From Ceratotherium simum simum (lineage: Eukaryota; Chordata; Mammalia; Perissodactyla; Rhinocerotidae), in assembly GCF_000283155.1 (NCBI RefSeq), contig NW_004454182.1, positions 1,062,522 through 1,126,521 of the forward strand: a DNA stretch of 64,000 nucleotides, read 5' to 3'. Shown here in pieces: positions 37,126-48,986 of the stretch (positions are counted from its first letter, which is position 1; each line of letters starts with the position of its first letter). The notes beneath the pieces are model-generated. The model saw only the letters and a list, made by a program, of their open reading frames with translations, searched no databases and was not told the DNA's origin. A program made the position numbers and the translations under genes.

Positions 37126-39859
37126 GAGGACTAGGGTTATCTACTATACTATTAAATGATCTTAGCAAACCCAGGGGTGAGAAATGGAAGGTGAACTGCT
37201 CTCAAAGGGGAAGGCAGGGAGAGGATAGAAATAAATGTATTTTAAAGTTGTCATCTAACTGATGTGGGCAGGAAGATTATGGGTCTTATTAAAGAAGATG
37301 GTTTTTATCTTGCCATCAAGATAATAACAGATAGATATAATAGTAAAATACACATCTGTGTATGACAGGATAGAAAGTGAAGTTAACAATAAATGGAGTG
37401 GACATTTGAAGTGGATTTTGTTGATCATGCCAACAAAAATAAGAAAAAAGGAAAAGACAATATAAAATAAACAAAATAAGATAGAAAAATAAAATTAATT
37501 ATATAGGACATTAAACTAAATGCGAACAAATCAAACTCTTATATCAGAAGACAAAACCTATATGCTGATTCCCAAAAACAAGACTAAAACATATGGGTCA
37601 AGAAATATTGAAAATAAAGAGGAAACTGCAGGCAATTGCAAGCTAAATGAAAAGAGTGGAGATGATATTAATATCAGAAAATGTAGTTAAGATTGAAAAC
37701 ACTGAATAGAATAAAGGGGATACTGTGTAAAACATTTCCATTCCAGTTTAACTTAAAAGCACATAACTCTAATGGGAAAAAATATTTTCTTTATAATTAA
37801 ACAAGTAGTTGAAATCAGAGTCATTCACATTGTATGCTGCCCATGTACAGAAGTTGGTGCTAGATGCTCTGTTCAAATTGTATTCATTTTGGAAATGTTC
37901 TGAAACTAGGCTGTCTGATATTTCTGTGTCATGTTCTTCAACTTGGTGGATGGCTTTGGGTATAGTATTTTCAATATAGAAATAGATAAATACTTATGAC
38001 CAATATTTTAATTTATTTAACACTGTGAATGATAAAAAATATACTGAATTTCCTCATTTGTCAATTGTTTAGCTTTTGAACAGTGTCCTAACCTAACTCA
38101 TCAGTCCTATGACAAAGGTCCTATAAGTCAATGCAAGACATTCAAACCTCCCAAATAACAATGGTATCCGCCCTCTTTTTCCGGTAGCTCAACTTTCTTA
38201 AACTTTCTGTGGCTTGAACTGAAATTCAATTGTGTCAATTTAGTTTCTAATTGAATTAGACTTTGTGTTACACACAATAGTTCTATCAGGCAATGTATTA
38301 AAAACAGGAAACATTTCAAGGAAACCCATTCCTTTAGTCTGAGGCAATTGAAATTTTCTTTTTAGATATTATCTGAAAAGTTAACTTGTTGAGTTTCCTT
38401 GGCTATGGAGAAAACATTGCAGAGAGTATGAAATTACATGGAAATGTCTGGTTTAATATAAAGAGGACTACGTGGTGCAGAAGCTCACGAGGCCACAGGA
38501 GATTTAAAGTTATTTTATTAATGGAAAAGCAGACTAGGTCAACAGGCTGCATATATGAAAGAATAAAGTCAGTCAGGAAAATACGAGGATTGACAACCTG
38601 GCAATATCCTTGCAGGGCATGACAGGATGCAAGATGGAAAAGGTGCTGTCTAAAGTCCTGAAACTACATTTCATTCACAATATACTTATGGACAGAATAA
38701 TAATCAGATTCCTTTGGTGATAAAGGAAAAATGGGCAGACTGCATTAAATATTTTTAAATTGAATAGATAAATTAACCTTTGAATATTTTAGTCTGTCTA
38801 AGGGACAAACACAAAAAAATAAAATAATGGTTAGAGATTTATTAAAAATTCTATCTAAAATCAAGTTTGACAGTTTAAGACTACTTCAAGGAAATGGCTT
38901 CAGAGCAAATGGCACACTCTGAGGGGCGGAAGTCTCAGAAGGTTAAAATGCCAAAAGAGGAAGACAACAGGGCAAGGGAGAAAAATAAAATTTGAGGTTA
39001 TTTCTGCTATAGTCATTGCTTTCAAATATGACTGTTGCTTATAAAATTATGTGAAGAAAAATACGTGGAAGTCTATCAGGTATAATGTTTTAAATTTACC
39101 CTGTTACCTGCAACTTATTTGACTTCTGCTTGGAAAATGTAAATGACATTGTAACCTAAAGGCCATTTCATAGTTCAAAGAGGTCAGAGGTTACATTCCT
39201 GTTCCTTTATTATTTTTTATCCTGAGTAGCATAAGCTTTTAACAGATGTCATTCAGCTTTAAATCAGACATATTATTTTGAAGTCTCCTAGGAGTGAGCT
39301 TAGAGCTGCCACTTAGGGGTTGAGGTGGGAGAGGGTGGGTGCAGGAAATGGAAAAAAGACTAGTGAATTAAAAGTTTCAGAGACAGCAAGCATGTTAATC
39401 TTGAGTATATCCTGGGTACTGCAAAGTCACTGGAAAGATATAAAATGGGAAAACTTAGAAAGACCACTAGCACTTTCAAACTACACTATTAGTTTCATGT
39501 TCTCTATTTACAAACATTTGCCTTGATGTTTTTGTTAGTTTTTATGTACTTAAGGACAGTCTTCTTGAAAAGTAAATGAGTGACTTTTTGAAAAATCATA
39601 GTCTATACAGTTTGAAACCTTTTAATCACACATGTGTCTATTTTAGTTACAAAAAGACTTGCCTTTTCAAGTTGATGGGATTATATTATCCAAACTTGGT
39701 CCTCTCAACATTGTAAGTTGCCACATGAAATGTTTATTCAATGTTTTCCATTGAAAGTAACCATAATGTGTGGAAAAATTAATATGAACTCTAAGAAAAC
39801 TGATTGAATGCTTTGGAAAGGCTCAGTCAAGGAGAGCCAATTAAAAAATAGGTTGTCCA
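37126..39859. other. Gene-free AT-rich stretch
   Basis: No exon, RNA gene or confident repeat over 2.7 kb. Short frames at 38128-38319, 38386-38622 and 39320-39526 show no family. Adenine-rich stretches at about 37,430-37,700 may be old LINE debris. Confidence 0.5.
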
Positions 39860-39860
39860 G

Positions 39861-40099
39861 GCCCGGCCAGATGGCGCAAGCAGTTAAGTGTGCTCTCTCT
39901 GCTGCGGCAGCCCGGAGTTCGCCAGTTCGATACAGGGCGAGCACTGACGTGCCACTTGTCAAGCCATGCTGTGGCAGCGTCCCATATAAAGTGGAGGAAG
40001 ATGGGCCTGGATGTTAGCCCAGGGCCAGTCTTCCTCAGCAAAAAAGAGGAAGATTGGCAGAGGTTAGCTCAGGGCCAATCTTCCTCACACACAAAAAAA
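39861..40099 (+). mobile_element. ERE SINE, sense
   Basis: The head 'gcccggccagatggcgcaagcagttaagtg' carries an altered A box; the B box region reads gccagttcgatac. Body units and a CA/A-rich tail follow. Imperfect duplications (taggttgtcca before, tagttgtcca after) flank it. Confidence 0.92.
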
Positions 40100-40110
40100 A
40101 TAGTTGTCCA

Positions 40111-40933
40111 ATTAGGTCTGGGCAAACCGACTATCAATGTTTGGGGAAAATGTAACTGAAGAATTTTTTTTTCAGATTGTTTTGGGTGTGACTTTAACTT
40201 CTCAATCCCCTTTAATGAAATAAAATCTCCAAAACAGACAAAGCATTGCAGGTATTGTATACTCAAGAAAGCCAATATCCAATGCCAAAGACAAGGTCTT
40301 GTTCCCAAAACAAAACCCTAGTGAATCAGTATACATGCATATAAAAAATAAAATTATATTGAAAGCATGATTATATTAGGCTTAGTGATCCTCACTTTAA
40401 CTTCTTAGATTAAACCAGCTACGAGTTCAGATTATCTGTGATAAGACCCTTCCATCCCAATAGATTTCAATCTTTAGACACAAATTACACCACAAGCAGA
40501 GTCTAAAGACGCTTATTATTTTAATGTCTTCAATTTTGGACAATGCAAATTAAGCACCTCATGCATTCCATACCTATTTCCAAGGTTAGCACCAAGGGGA
40601 TGCATAATTTGACAAAGATTCTCAATTGAGATTTTGTTAACACTTTCATTCCGAGGGAGCCGTTTTCCCCACTCCTTCTAACTCACCTTCCACTCAAATT
40701 GTTTTTGACTCTAACAGAGAGATTTTACATTTTTATCTGAAGAACAACAACCCAAAATGCCGTTGAAGAGCAAGAAGTAATCCTATATTTTTCTTAGTAG
40801 AAAACATCTTTACCAGGATTCCTTAAAGGTTACCTGATTGGCGACTGACAAGTGCTGATGTCAGTCCTGTAACCATCTTTGAGCATCTCTCCCATACAGA
40901 AAGTTGTAAAGGCTGAAACCATTAGAAACCACT
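40111..40933. other. Gene-free unclassified sequence
   Basis: Unique-looking DNA; no exon or named repeat. Confidence 0.5.
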
Positions 40934-41140
40934 AGAATAGTTGATTTTGATCAATTCTCTTTTTGCATTTCATATTGACAGAATGAGATATATGTACCTC
41001 ACTGTTTGGGAATTATTTAAACATAGTTTAACAATACTGTTATTCCTGCATCTGTATATACGTATTTTTCCAAAATGAAAAGATTGCTTAGAATTTCAGA
41101 TATCCATCCACCTCCAAACTTTGAAATGTAGTCTGTAAGG
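40934..41140 (+). repeat. Copy A of a 205-bp direct duplication
   Basis: From agaatagttgattttgatc to gaaatgtagtctgtaagg. It aligns along its length with 44,575-44,779 with scattered substitutions and small indels, including the shared 'gggaattatttaaacatagttta' and 'ctccaaactttgaaatgtagtctg'. Same orientation, 3.64 kb apart. Confidence 0.9.
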
Positions 41141-42285
41141 CTATTTCCAAGTTAAAGCATGCTCATCTTCAGCATGCTGAAAAGACAAATTGTAAGATGT
41201 GACTTCTTTCAATAACTGTGTTCCATAAACATTACAGTTTTAAGAGGCAGTGGGACTTGAGGTTAAATACCCCCTGCCCGACTAGGAGTCCATCACTCAT
41301 TTCTCTCAACTTTGTAATAAATTCTTATGAATTCCACCAAAAACTGACACAACAGGTAGTGTGTAGGAGGAATTTACACAAACTAGAAGGTTGAAAGCTG
41401 CTGATGGACCCAGTCTTTTGCCTTCTGGAATAAAGCAGTCAGGTGGACCTGAATAAATAGAAAGTCACAGTGTAACTCTCCCATCGGGTGACAGTCGGCT
41501 TGAGAGATCACCAAGGGAGTAGGCAGCTCTCTTCTTCTGTGCTGGTGCTCATTTTTCGTGATGAGGCTGATGCTCTCCCCTTCCTCCATCTTTATATGTC
41601 ATCTGGAGATTACAGTTTTCAGAAAGTACCAGTCAGGGACATTGTGGGATGATTGATAGTATATCTTAAGAGAAAATCCCTGTGACTTTCAGGAACTGAG
41701 AAAATTGGGCAAAAGAAGAGAAATGAGGGACACTTGCTGTACCTACAAAAAATTAAAAATGGTTTAGGCTAAAATATCACAGCTCTGAAGAAAGAATCAA
41801 AAACAGGTGGACAAAAAAACAGTAGATGGCCTTGCAAGCAACCAAGAATATATAAGAAAATAACACATCATAACAGATACACAGAACAAGAACTCCGCAC
41901 ACACACACTCACACACTCAACCCACAGGAGGAAATAATACTTCAAAAATATTGGTAGGGCAATTGACTAAATGATTTGGGCAAAAGTTAGATTAAACCAT
42001 ACACTAAAAACATTTCTGTTGGTTTGAAGAATTACATTTTATAAATGCTACCATTCAGGAACCATTTACTTGTTTTGTAATAAGATTTTTTCTAAGATAA
42101 AATAATTGACGTTTTATGTCATGGATTCTCTGGAAAATTTATTTGTAAGTTTGTTTTCTCCTATAGGCTACTACTCTAGGAATTTCATAGCCTAAGAACA
42201 AAGAATGTCTAGTGAAACTATCATTGGTGTTACCATTCAAAGGAACATCTGAGTGTGCCTATCAGGAAAATCAAATGTCTTTCTT
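41141..42285. other. Gene-free unclassified sequence
   Basis: Contains a CA-rich simple tract at about 41,898-41,930. The 68-codon minus frame at 41383-41589 lies in a more GC-rich patch with no family. Confidence 0.5.
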
Positions 42286-42299
42286 AAAGAACCATGGAA

Positions 42300-42534
42300 A
42301 GGGGCCAGCCCCATGGTGTAGCGGTTAAGTGCACGAGCTCTGCTGCTTGCGGCCCGGGCTCAGATCCTGGGTGCACACTGATGCACCACTTGTCAGGCCA
42401 TGCTGTGGAAGCATACCACATAAAGTGGAGGAAGATCGGCACGGATGTTAGCTCAGGGCCAGTCTTCCTCAGCAAAAAGAGGAGGATTGGCGTGGATGTT
42501 AGCTCAGAGCTGATCTTCCTCACACACACACAAA
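42300..42534 (+). mobile_element. ERE SINE, sense
   Basis: Head 'ggggccagccccatggtgtagcggttaagtg' has an A-box-like tggtgtagcgg; the body units and a (CA)n/A tail are complete. Perfect 14-base duplications aaagaaccatggaa at 42,286-42,299 and 42,535-42,548. The B box is altered (ctcagatcc). The 158-codon plus frame across this element is not a gene. Confidence 0.95.
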
Positions 42535-42548
42535 AAAGAACCATGGAA

Positions 42549-43187
42549 GGAAAAGAGGCAGAAAAGACTCATCAGGTAGACCATTTCTCCACACCGAGAA
42601 GAGAGCACAGGTTTAATTCATATCCCAGCTTCAGTCTTAGGGTGCCTTGTAGATGTTCCTCTCTGATCAGTGACACCATTTTCTCCATCAATTTCATAAT
42701 TCTGAAATACCTTCTGACTACTGCAAAGGGAAGGAGGCTAAGCATAGATGCAATGAAAAATAACAAATAGAAAAAAATGGTTCGACTCCATAAAATTTAA
42801 AAATTTTCATACATAGAGGCAACATAAACTACATTATCAGGCCAATAGCAAACAAAGAAAAAAACATATAGATATATGATTTTCATATATCAGAAAATTC
42901 AGAAATTCAGAAATTTCATATTTCAGAAAATCATATATCTGTATGATATTAATAAATCATATAGCTACATATAGATACATAGAAAATTTAAATTTAAATA
43001 GTATTATTGTTGAAACTTTTTAAAAAGTTCATACAATTTGATGAGCAACCCAATAAAAATTAACAAAAACTGACTAGGATTGTCACATAAAAATAATTTG
43101 TTAATATATGAAAGCATATACTACCTCACTATGGATCAAAAGAATTACAAATTAAAACAATTTAAGACATCTTTTTCACCTACAAAT
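42549..43187. other. Gene-free AT-rich stretch with a hairpin
   Basis: AT-rich unique DNA; the long inverted repeat at 42,870-42,940 is listed separately. Confidence 0.5.
42870..42940. repeat. Perfect 15-bp inverted repeat with 41-base loop
   Basis: Left arm agatatatgattttc at 42,870-42,884, right arm gaaaatcatatatct at 42,926-42,940. The loop contains short tandem cagaaattcagaaatt units. Confidence 0.9.
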
Positions 43188-43203
43188 TAGCTGAGATTCT
43201 TTT

Positions 43204-43468
43204 TGTTATTATTTTATTTTTAATTTTTTTGTGTGAGGAAGATCAGCCTTGAGCTAACATCTGATACCAATCCTCCTCTTTTTTTGTTGAGGAAGGTTGG
43301 CCCTGAGCTAACATCTGTGCCCATCTTCCTCTACCTTATATGGGATGCTGCCACAGCGTGGCTTTGACAAACAGTGTGTTGGTGCATGCCTGGAATCCAA
43401 ACCTGTGAACCCCGGGCCACTGAAGAGGAGCGCTCACACTTAACTGCTTGCGCCACCGGGCCAAGCCC
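43204..43468 (-). mobile_element. ERE SINE, antisense
   Basis: T/A-rich tail, then 'tgtgaggaagatcagccttgagctaacatc', second body unit, and head ending 'gcgccaccgggccaagccc'. Perfect 16-base duplications tagctgagattctttt at 43,188-43,203 and 43,469-43,484. Confidence 0.95.
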
Positions 43469-43484
43469 TAGCTGAGATTCTTTT

Positions 43485-44359
43485 AAAGATAATATTAGTT
43501 GGGTTCCTATGAAACCTACAACTCTGTAGAAATTGTAGTGAGAGCACCAAAGGCCACAGTCTTTCCAGAGGGTGATGTTGGGACTATGTATCAAGATCAC
43601 TAAAAGATTAATACCTTTACAAATAGGCTCTACAAATATGAACTAGCCTAAGGAAATAGAGCTATGACAAAAATGCATAAAGAATTGCAGATAATAAATG
43701 TAATAGTAAGGGTGAAAATTATAAGCTAATTAAATAAATATTCAAGTGTAATAGAATCATAGAAATTTTTGTTCAGCTGTAATATTATGCAGTCATGCAA
43801 AACTGAAACAGTGTAAAAGAAATGTGTACACAAAAATTAAGTGCTAAATGAATGAAACAAATCTGCATAAATCATGTGACCTCAGTTTGGTATTTTCATG
43901 AAAATAGTAAAAAATATACACCATGTAGCATGATTATGTTTGGACAATATAACAGGCCACTGTTATATTTATGTATATATATTTCTGAATTTTCTACTAT
44001 AAACATGCATTTTTTCTAGAAATATTGCTTTTAAAGAGATAGTAGATAAAATAAACAATAGGTTATCATACATATTTTTAAATAAATGCTTAATTTCATG
44101 TAGTCTTGTATCTTCTATCCTGCAAGATAAGTTTGCTCCTCAAAATCCAGAATTTGTGATTTTTTTCTTCTTCTCTTCCTGCTTCTTCCACTCCCACCTT
44201 GTACCTACCTAAAGCAAGTACAGACTGATTCTAAACAGAAGGATCTTGTGGAATTTGACTAATCGAATCAATCTTTCTGCAAAAGGGTAAAAAAATATGG
44301 ATAAAAATGGAATAGATTATCACTTTATGATATTCCTAATTCCAAAACATATACACACA
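43485..44359. other. Gene-free AT-rich stretch
   Basis: No exon or recognised repeat. Confidence 0.5.
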
Positions 44360-44570
44360 CGATGGATGACGTATTGAATCAATGTTGAGCATCCTTTACA
44401 TGCAAAATCTTCTGTGATGGCCTTTATATACACTGTTGCATTGACCCTGTACAGCAATACCCATGTCAAGGCAGTTTAAGGAAATGAGGCTTAGAGGGCA
44501 AATGGTCCTACAACTTTGGAAGAGAGTCAGGATTCAAACTGTGTTCTTCCTACTTCACCAAATGAACTTC
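44360..44570 (-). repeat. MIR SINE, antisense
   Basis: 'ttgcattgaccctgtacagcaatacccatgtcaaggcagtttaaggaaatgaggcttagagggcaaatggtcctacaactttggaagagagtcaggattcaaactgtg' is an antisense MIR pattern. Confidence 0.6.
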
Positions 44571-44574
44571 TATC

Positions 44575-44779
44575 AGAATAGCTGATTTTGGTCAATCTGT
44601 TCTTTTTTGCATCTCATGTCAACAGAATGAGATATGTGTAACTGACTGCTTGGGAATTATTTAAACATAGTTTAAAAATACTATTATTCCTACATGTAGG
44701 TATTTTTCCAAAATGATAAGATCACTTAGAATTTTGGATATCCAGCCAACTCCAAACTTTGAAATGTAGTCTGCAAGGT
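44575..44779 (+). repeat. Copy B of the 205-bp direct duplication
   Basis: Matches 40,934-41,140 in the same orientation. An ERE inserted 64 bp downstream of this copy has no counterpart at copy A, so the duplication, or both insertions of a shared repeat, predates that ERE. Confidence 0.9.
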
Positions 44780-44842
44780 TTTTGTAATTGCCTAATCAAA
44801 ATTCGTATGGATGAGCGTCTTGTTTCAAGACCAGCTTATTTC

Positions 44843-45097
44843 AGGGGCAGGCCTGGTGGGCGCAAGCGGGTAAGTGTGCGTGGTCTGCTGCGGTGGCCTG
44901 GGGTTCGCTGGTTTGGATCCCGGGCGCACACCGATGCACAGCTTGTCAGGCCATGCTGTGGCGGCGTCCCATATAAAGTAGAGGAAGATGGGCATGGATG
45001 TTAGCCCAGGGCCAGTCTTCCTCAGCAAAAAAAAAGAGGAGGATTGGCATCAGATGTTAGCTCAGAGCTGATCTTCCTCACACACACACACAAAAAA
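44843..45097 (+). mobile_element. ERE SINE, sense
   Basis: Head 'aggggcaggcctggtgggcgcaagcgggtaagtg', B-box-like ggtttggatccc, two body units and a (CA)n/A tail. Fifteen-base duplications agaccagcttatttc (44,828-44,842) and agagcagcttatttc (45,098-45,112) differ at one base. Confidence 0.95.
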
Positions 45098-45112
45098 AGA
45101 GCAGCTTATTTC

Positions 45113-47020
45113 CCTAATGTGTGCAGAGTCAGTCATTATAGAATAGTATTATATGGTTACAGTAAAATAAAAGTATCACCTGAAAGTTGAATTTTGTTAA
45201 TAGCATTTAGGCTTTCTTGGGATTTGTAATATATGGAGGATGGTTTATATCTTTTAACAGAGGTAGAGTCCTGTTTTCCTTTAATTTCCCTGTTAGAATT
45301 TTAAATTATATATGCACATAGTCTTTGGTCTGGAGATTTTTATATTTTTATTTTTAAATTATTACCTCCCCTCCTCCAAGCTTTCACAATTCTACACCTT
45401 AACCTTTAACCCTTTTTAACAAACTATGCTTTGAACCACATCGACTGAGCCTTCTGGTGTTCATCTTTTAGAAAAGGTACTCCAGATTTCAGTAGATCTC
45501 TATAAATTTAATTTTTCTTGAGGAGGGGGAGTGAAAAATTAAATTCAAATCTGCTAGAAATGGATGAGAATTCCCAACATAGCTATTTCTGAGTTATGGT
45601 ATCTTTTTTCTCCAACAGCTGTGCAGTAGGTTACATCTAATCTTATAAGCAAGTTATATATTAAGGGCAAAGCGTTGCCGCCTTTGTTCGGTTAGAAGCA
45701 CAGGAACATTATGCATTGCTCAGTGACATTTTCCAGATCATGTTGCCTTTAAAAAATGCAGTAAGAATTTTCTTATTGTTAGTGTTTGACAAGTGCTGAT
45801 TTACACTGAATTTCTAAGATTTATGAATAAAGTGCTTTTTATTAAAAATGAAGGAAATTCCTACCAAAATGATCTGAGTAATTCTTAATCATGTAGAAAT
45901 TTGAATACAAAGTTTATTTCCAATCGGATGTCATTCATATTCTGATGCTTTTAGATTATTTTTTTTTACATTTATTTCCTTTTTCTTTCTGTCTGTATTT
46001 TTTACAAAGAAATTTTTTTTTAAGTTAAAACTGCCCCTCATTCTCAGAATATTTATCCTGATCTTTCATGGCTAGCCTCCAGTCTTTGTGTGCCTTTCTA
46101 CATATAAAGGGCAAAGTGGTGGGATTGATATATTTAAAGTACAAAGTTTCATGACCTAATTTGACAAAAAGTATGATTGAATTCCAGAATGTATTACAAC
46201 ATTGTTTCCTACAGTCATAAGTGGTGATAAATTGAGATTCAAAAATTTGATATTTGGCTACATACTGACATTTTCTCGTTTTTGCTCTCTCTGAACTTTG
46301 TTAAAATTTGTAAATGAGGCTGAATTTCTGGAACTTTCATCTCGGTTATAAAGAGGATTTGGCATTTGAAACAACCAAAGATTATAGAAATTACCTATCG
46401 AGGGCTTATTATGGATCAAGTACAATTCTAAACATAAATATATTTGCCAATTTTGCAACCAACAACCAAGAATTAAAGAACTTCTCTTTGAAATCAAGGA
46501 CTGTGGCTTTGATTCTTGATCACCGATAGAATTCCCGTGCTGAATGGGGTCATCAGCTTGTATCTTTTGCTTGGAAAATCATTTCTAGATTGCCACAGCT
46601 TTTTCCCGAGTTCCTTCTGCCAACTTTAATAACAGTATTGTTAATGTACGAAAGTAGCCAGACAGTTGTTCAATATAAACTCATTACAATGTGAGGAATC
46701 TTGACGTTCCAATGATATAGGCAAATAAATTTAAGACCCAAGTTGGGAGCACAATCTAGCTTGTATATACAAGTATTTCATCATTTTTATTTACAGCTCA
46801 GTTAGGCTATTTTTCAACTAACTCTCTTAGGTGGAGTTTCAGGTGTAACTTGAAAGTTCTTGTATTCATTATTCTTTCTGCAGATCTTGTTTACTATTCT
46901 CTCACACCAGCACCCAACACTATTTAGGTACTCTGCCTTGAAATACTTTCTTCGGTCTCAAAATGTTTGATTCATATTCAAATCTTTCTTGCCAATTAAA
47001 ATTGGCACATAAAGAGGGGC
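45113..47020. other. Gene-free sequence
   Basis: About 1.9 kb without exon or confident repeat. The stretch at about 45,610-45,850 (containing gcctttgttcgg, a SOX-like site at about 45,681) keeps isolated CpGs and may be constrained. Short frames near 46,258-46,529 are chance. Confidence 0.5.
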
Positions 47021-47400
47021 TGCTATGGGCTGAATTGTGTCTCCTCCAAATTTATAATTCGAAGCCCTAAGCCTCAATGTGACTGCATTTGGAGATGGGA
47101 CCTTTAGGGAGGTAATTAAGCTTAAATGAGGTCATGATGGTGGGGCTCTGATCCGATAGGGCTGGTGTCCTTATAAGTAGAGGAGGGGACATCAAGAGAT
47201 CGCATTCCCTCCACACATGCGTGGAGGAAAAGCCATGTGAGGACACAGTGAGAAGTGGCCAAGGGTGGCTGTCTACAAGGAAGAGAGGTCTCACCAGAAA
47301 CCAAACCTGATAGCACCTTGATCTTAGACTTTAGCCTCCAGAACTGTGAGAAAATAAATATTTGTGGGATTCTGTTATGGCAGCTGACCAGATTAAGACA
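47021..47400 (+). repeat. MaLR LTR (MLT1/MST-like), sense
   Basis: Begins TGCTATGGGCTGAATTGTGTC and ends 'ccagattaagaca'. It contains 'gaggtaattaagcttaaatgaggtcatgatggtggggct', 'ggtgtccttataagtagagg' and 'gccatgtgaggacacagtgagaag'. Full-length solo LTR; AATAAA at 47,354-47,359. Clear 5-bp duplications are not evident. Confidence 0.93.
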
Positions 47401-48605
47401 GGGCAAAGTGTGTTTAAAATGAGCTTACTTCCTACCAGCCTTCTGACAAAAATTAGGCATGTCTAGATGAGGGAGGCTTCTGTTTGTTTGCAGATTCAAA
47501 GTCCTTGGTAAAATAACTCTTCGTAAGGAAGAGAGAATCAAGGCATATGAATTTGGTCCAAGAATAATGCCTCGTGGCTGAAGGGGAGGGGTTGGTTATA
47601 AATCCAGCCCAGAGGATGCTCCAGCCCAGCTGATGTTGAGTTCTGTTTGTGCTTTGGTCAAGGCTGTAACTGAATTAAAACCTACATGGGTTTTCCCATA
47701 ACTTCTCTGATTTCAGCATCATATATGCTGGGGCACTTTGCATGCGGTTAAGAACTCTTTCCCTCTCCCGAGGACAGCACAGTGACCTCGCTTGGTGTCA
47801 GCAGCATGTTGATTCCCTGGTCGGGGAGAGGCACTTCAATGCTACAGGATTTGGGCACAACTTCAGCCACGGCTGCACCTATGGGAGACGATGGTTTTGG
47901 CAGAGACCAAGAGGTTGTAAAAAGTAATTCAATAAGGTAAACGTCATGTTTTAGAGCAGTAATTTGAAAAATGAATTTGCAAAGGGCCTTTATAAAAAAT
48001 AACCCCCTCCCCCCAATATCTTGACATAAAACAAATAAAAGCAGGGCTGCTCTGGTCAAATGAGCAGTGGAGGTCTGGTGCCCAGCCTAGGACTCTGTGG
48101 AACACACGTTGATTATCACCCTAGAAGTGAAAAGAAGATTACACTAACAATTATTTGCCTTGTGTTTTCATATGGACTTTACCACTCCAAAGCCTGTCTC
48201 AAGAGAAATCTTTAACAGTTTAGGGTTATAGATGCTTTATCTGTAAAAGTGAGAGGTCGACTCCTATGATTGCTCAAAACTCCTCCTAGGTCTAACTCAA
48301 ATTCCTGGAATTATCTCAGATGCAGAGAAGAGACTCGATTGTTCAAGATAAGTCTGCAAACTCCAATACCTCTTCAACCTGTTGAAGCCTGAGATTCCCC
48401 AGAACACAGAGAATGTGCATACCCACATGATACAGATGCAGGAAGACTTCTCCTCCTATGGTCCTGTAAGGGGAATTGTGATGGCCCCCCAAGTGCGAAA
48501 GGGAGAACAGAGCCTGCAATTTCTCACACACAGGGCAAACCAGCCCTATAACTTGTTAGAAAAACAAAAAAGTTACAATAAGATTCTCATGTGATCTGAA
48601 ATCGC
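47401..48605. other. Gene-free unclassified sequence
   Basis: A segment at about 47,580-47,930 has a TATA-like ttataaat, CpGs and a compact, LTR-like look, but no ends can be defined; the 103-codon minus frame at 47748-48059 crosses it. A weak MIR-like piece may lie at about 48,220-48,320. No exon supported. Confidence 0.45.
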
Positions 48606-48986
48606 ATGCAAAAAACATCTGCTTTAAATACAGAGAAGAAGAAATTCTTTCGTTTCCCTAGGACCTTCTTAAAAGCAATTCACCGTTATATGAACGATTG
48701 TGAACGATGCGGCATTCAGAGTGTCCATGTGCACAAGGAAAGATTGAAGTTATTTCATGCCAAATATCTTTTAGTGTTTGACTTCAGACGTTTACTGTTG
48801 ACAGTTTCAGATAATCGTCGTGGTATTTATCGCATTTACTTAGTAAATACCACAATCCAGTTCCAGAGCTGCTCAACGGACAATATAATTTCACCTTTGC
48901 CATTCTTGTTTGCAAATGGAGAATTTATTCCTATGTATTTCAGGAATTTACCACCCCTTCCCTGTCCCTGGCCCCATAGGGCATGA
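48606..48986 (+). other. Repeat-free segment with a 126-codon frame and a hairpin
   Basis: The frame starts MQKTSALNTEKK and is the longest in the repeat-free part of the window, but the product has no recognised domain. No splice sites, upstream promoter or Kozak context supports it. A 10-bp inverted repeat (gtggtattta at 48,820-48,829, taaataccac at 48,844-48,853) sits inside. Isolated CpGs and low repeat content suggest a conserved noncoding element more than a gene. Confidence 0.3.

Noticed and set aside
42294..42770. 158-codon plus-strand frame
   Set aside because: Two thirds of it is an ERE SINE read through; not a gene.
42300..45097. CRISPR-like array from repeated ERE units
   Set aside because: Repeats are dispersed in both orientations with target duplications and the DNA is mammalian.
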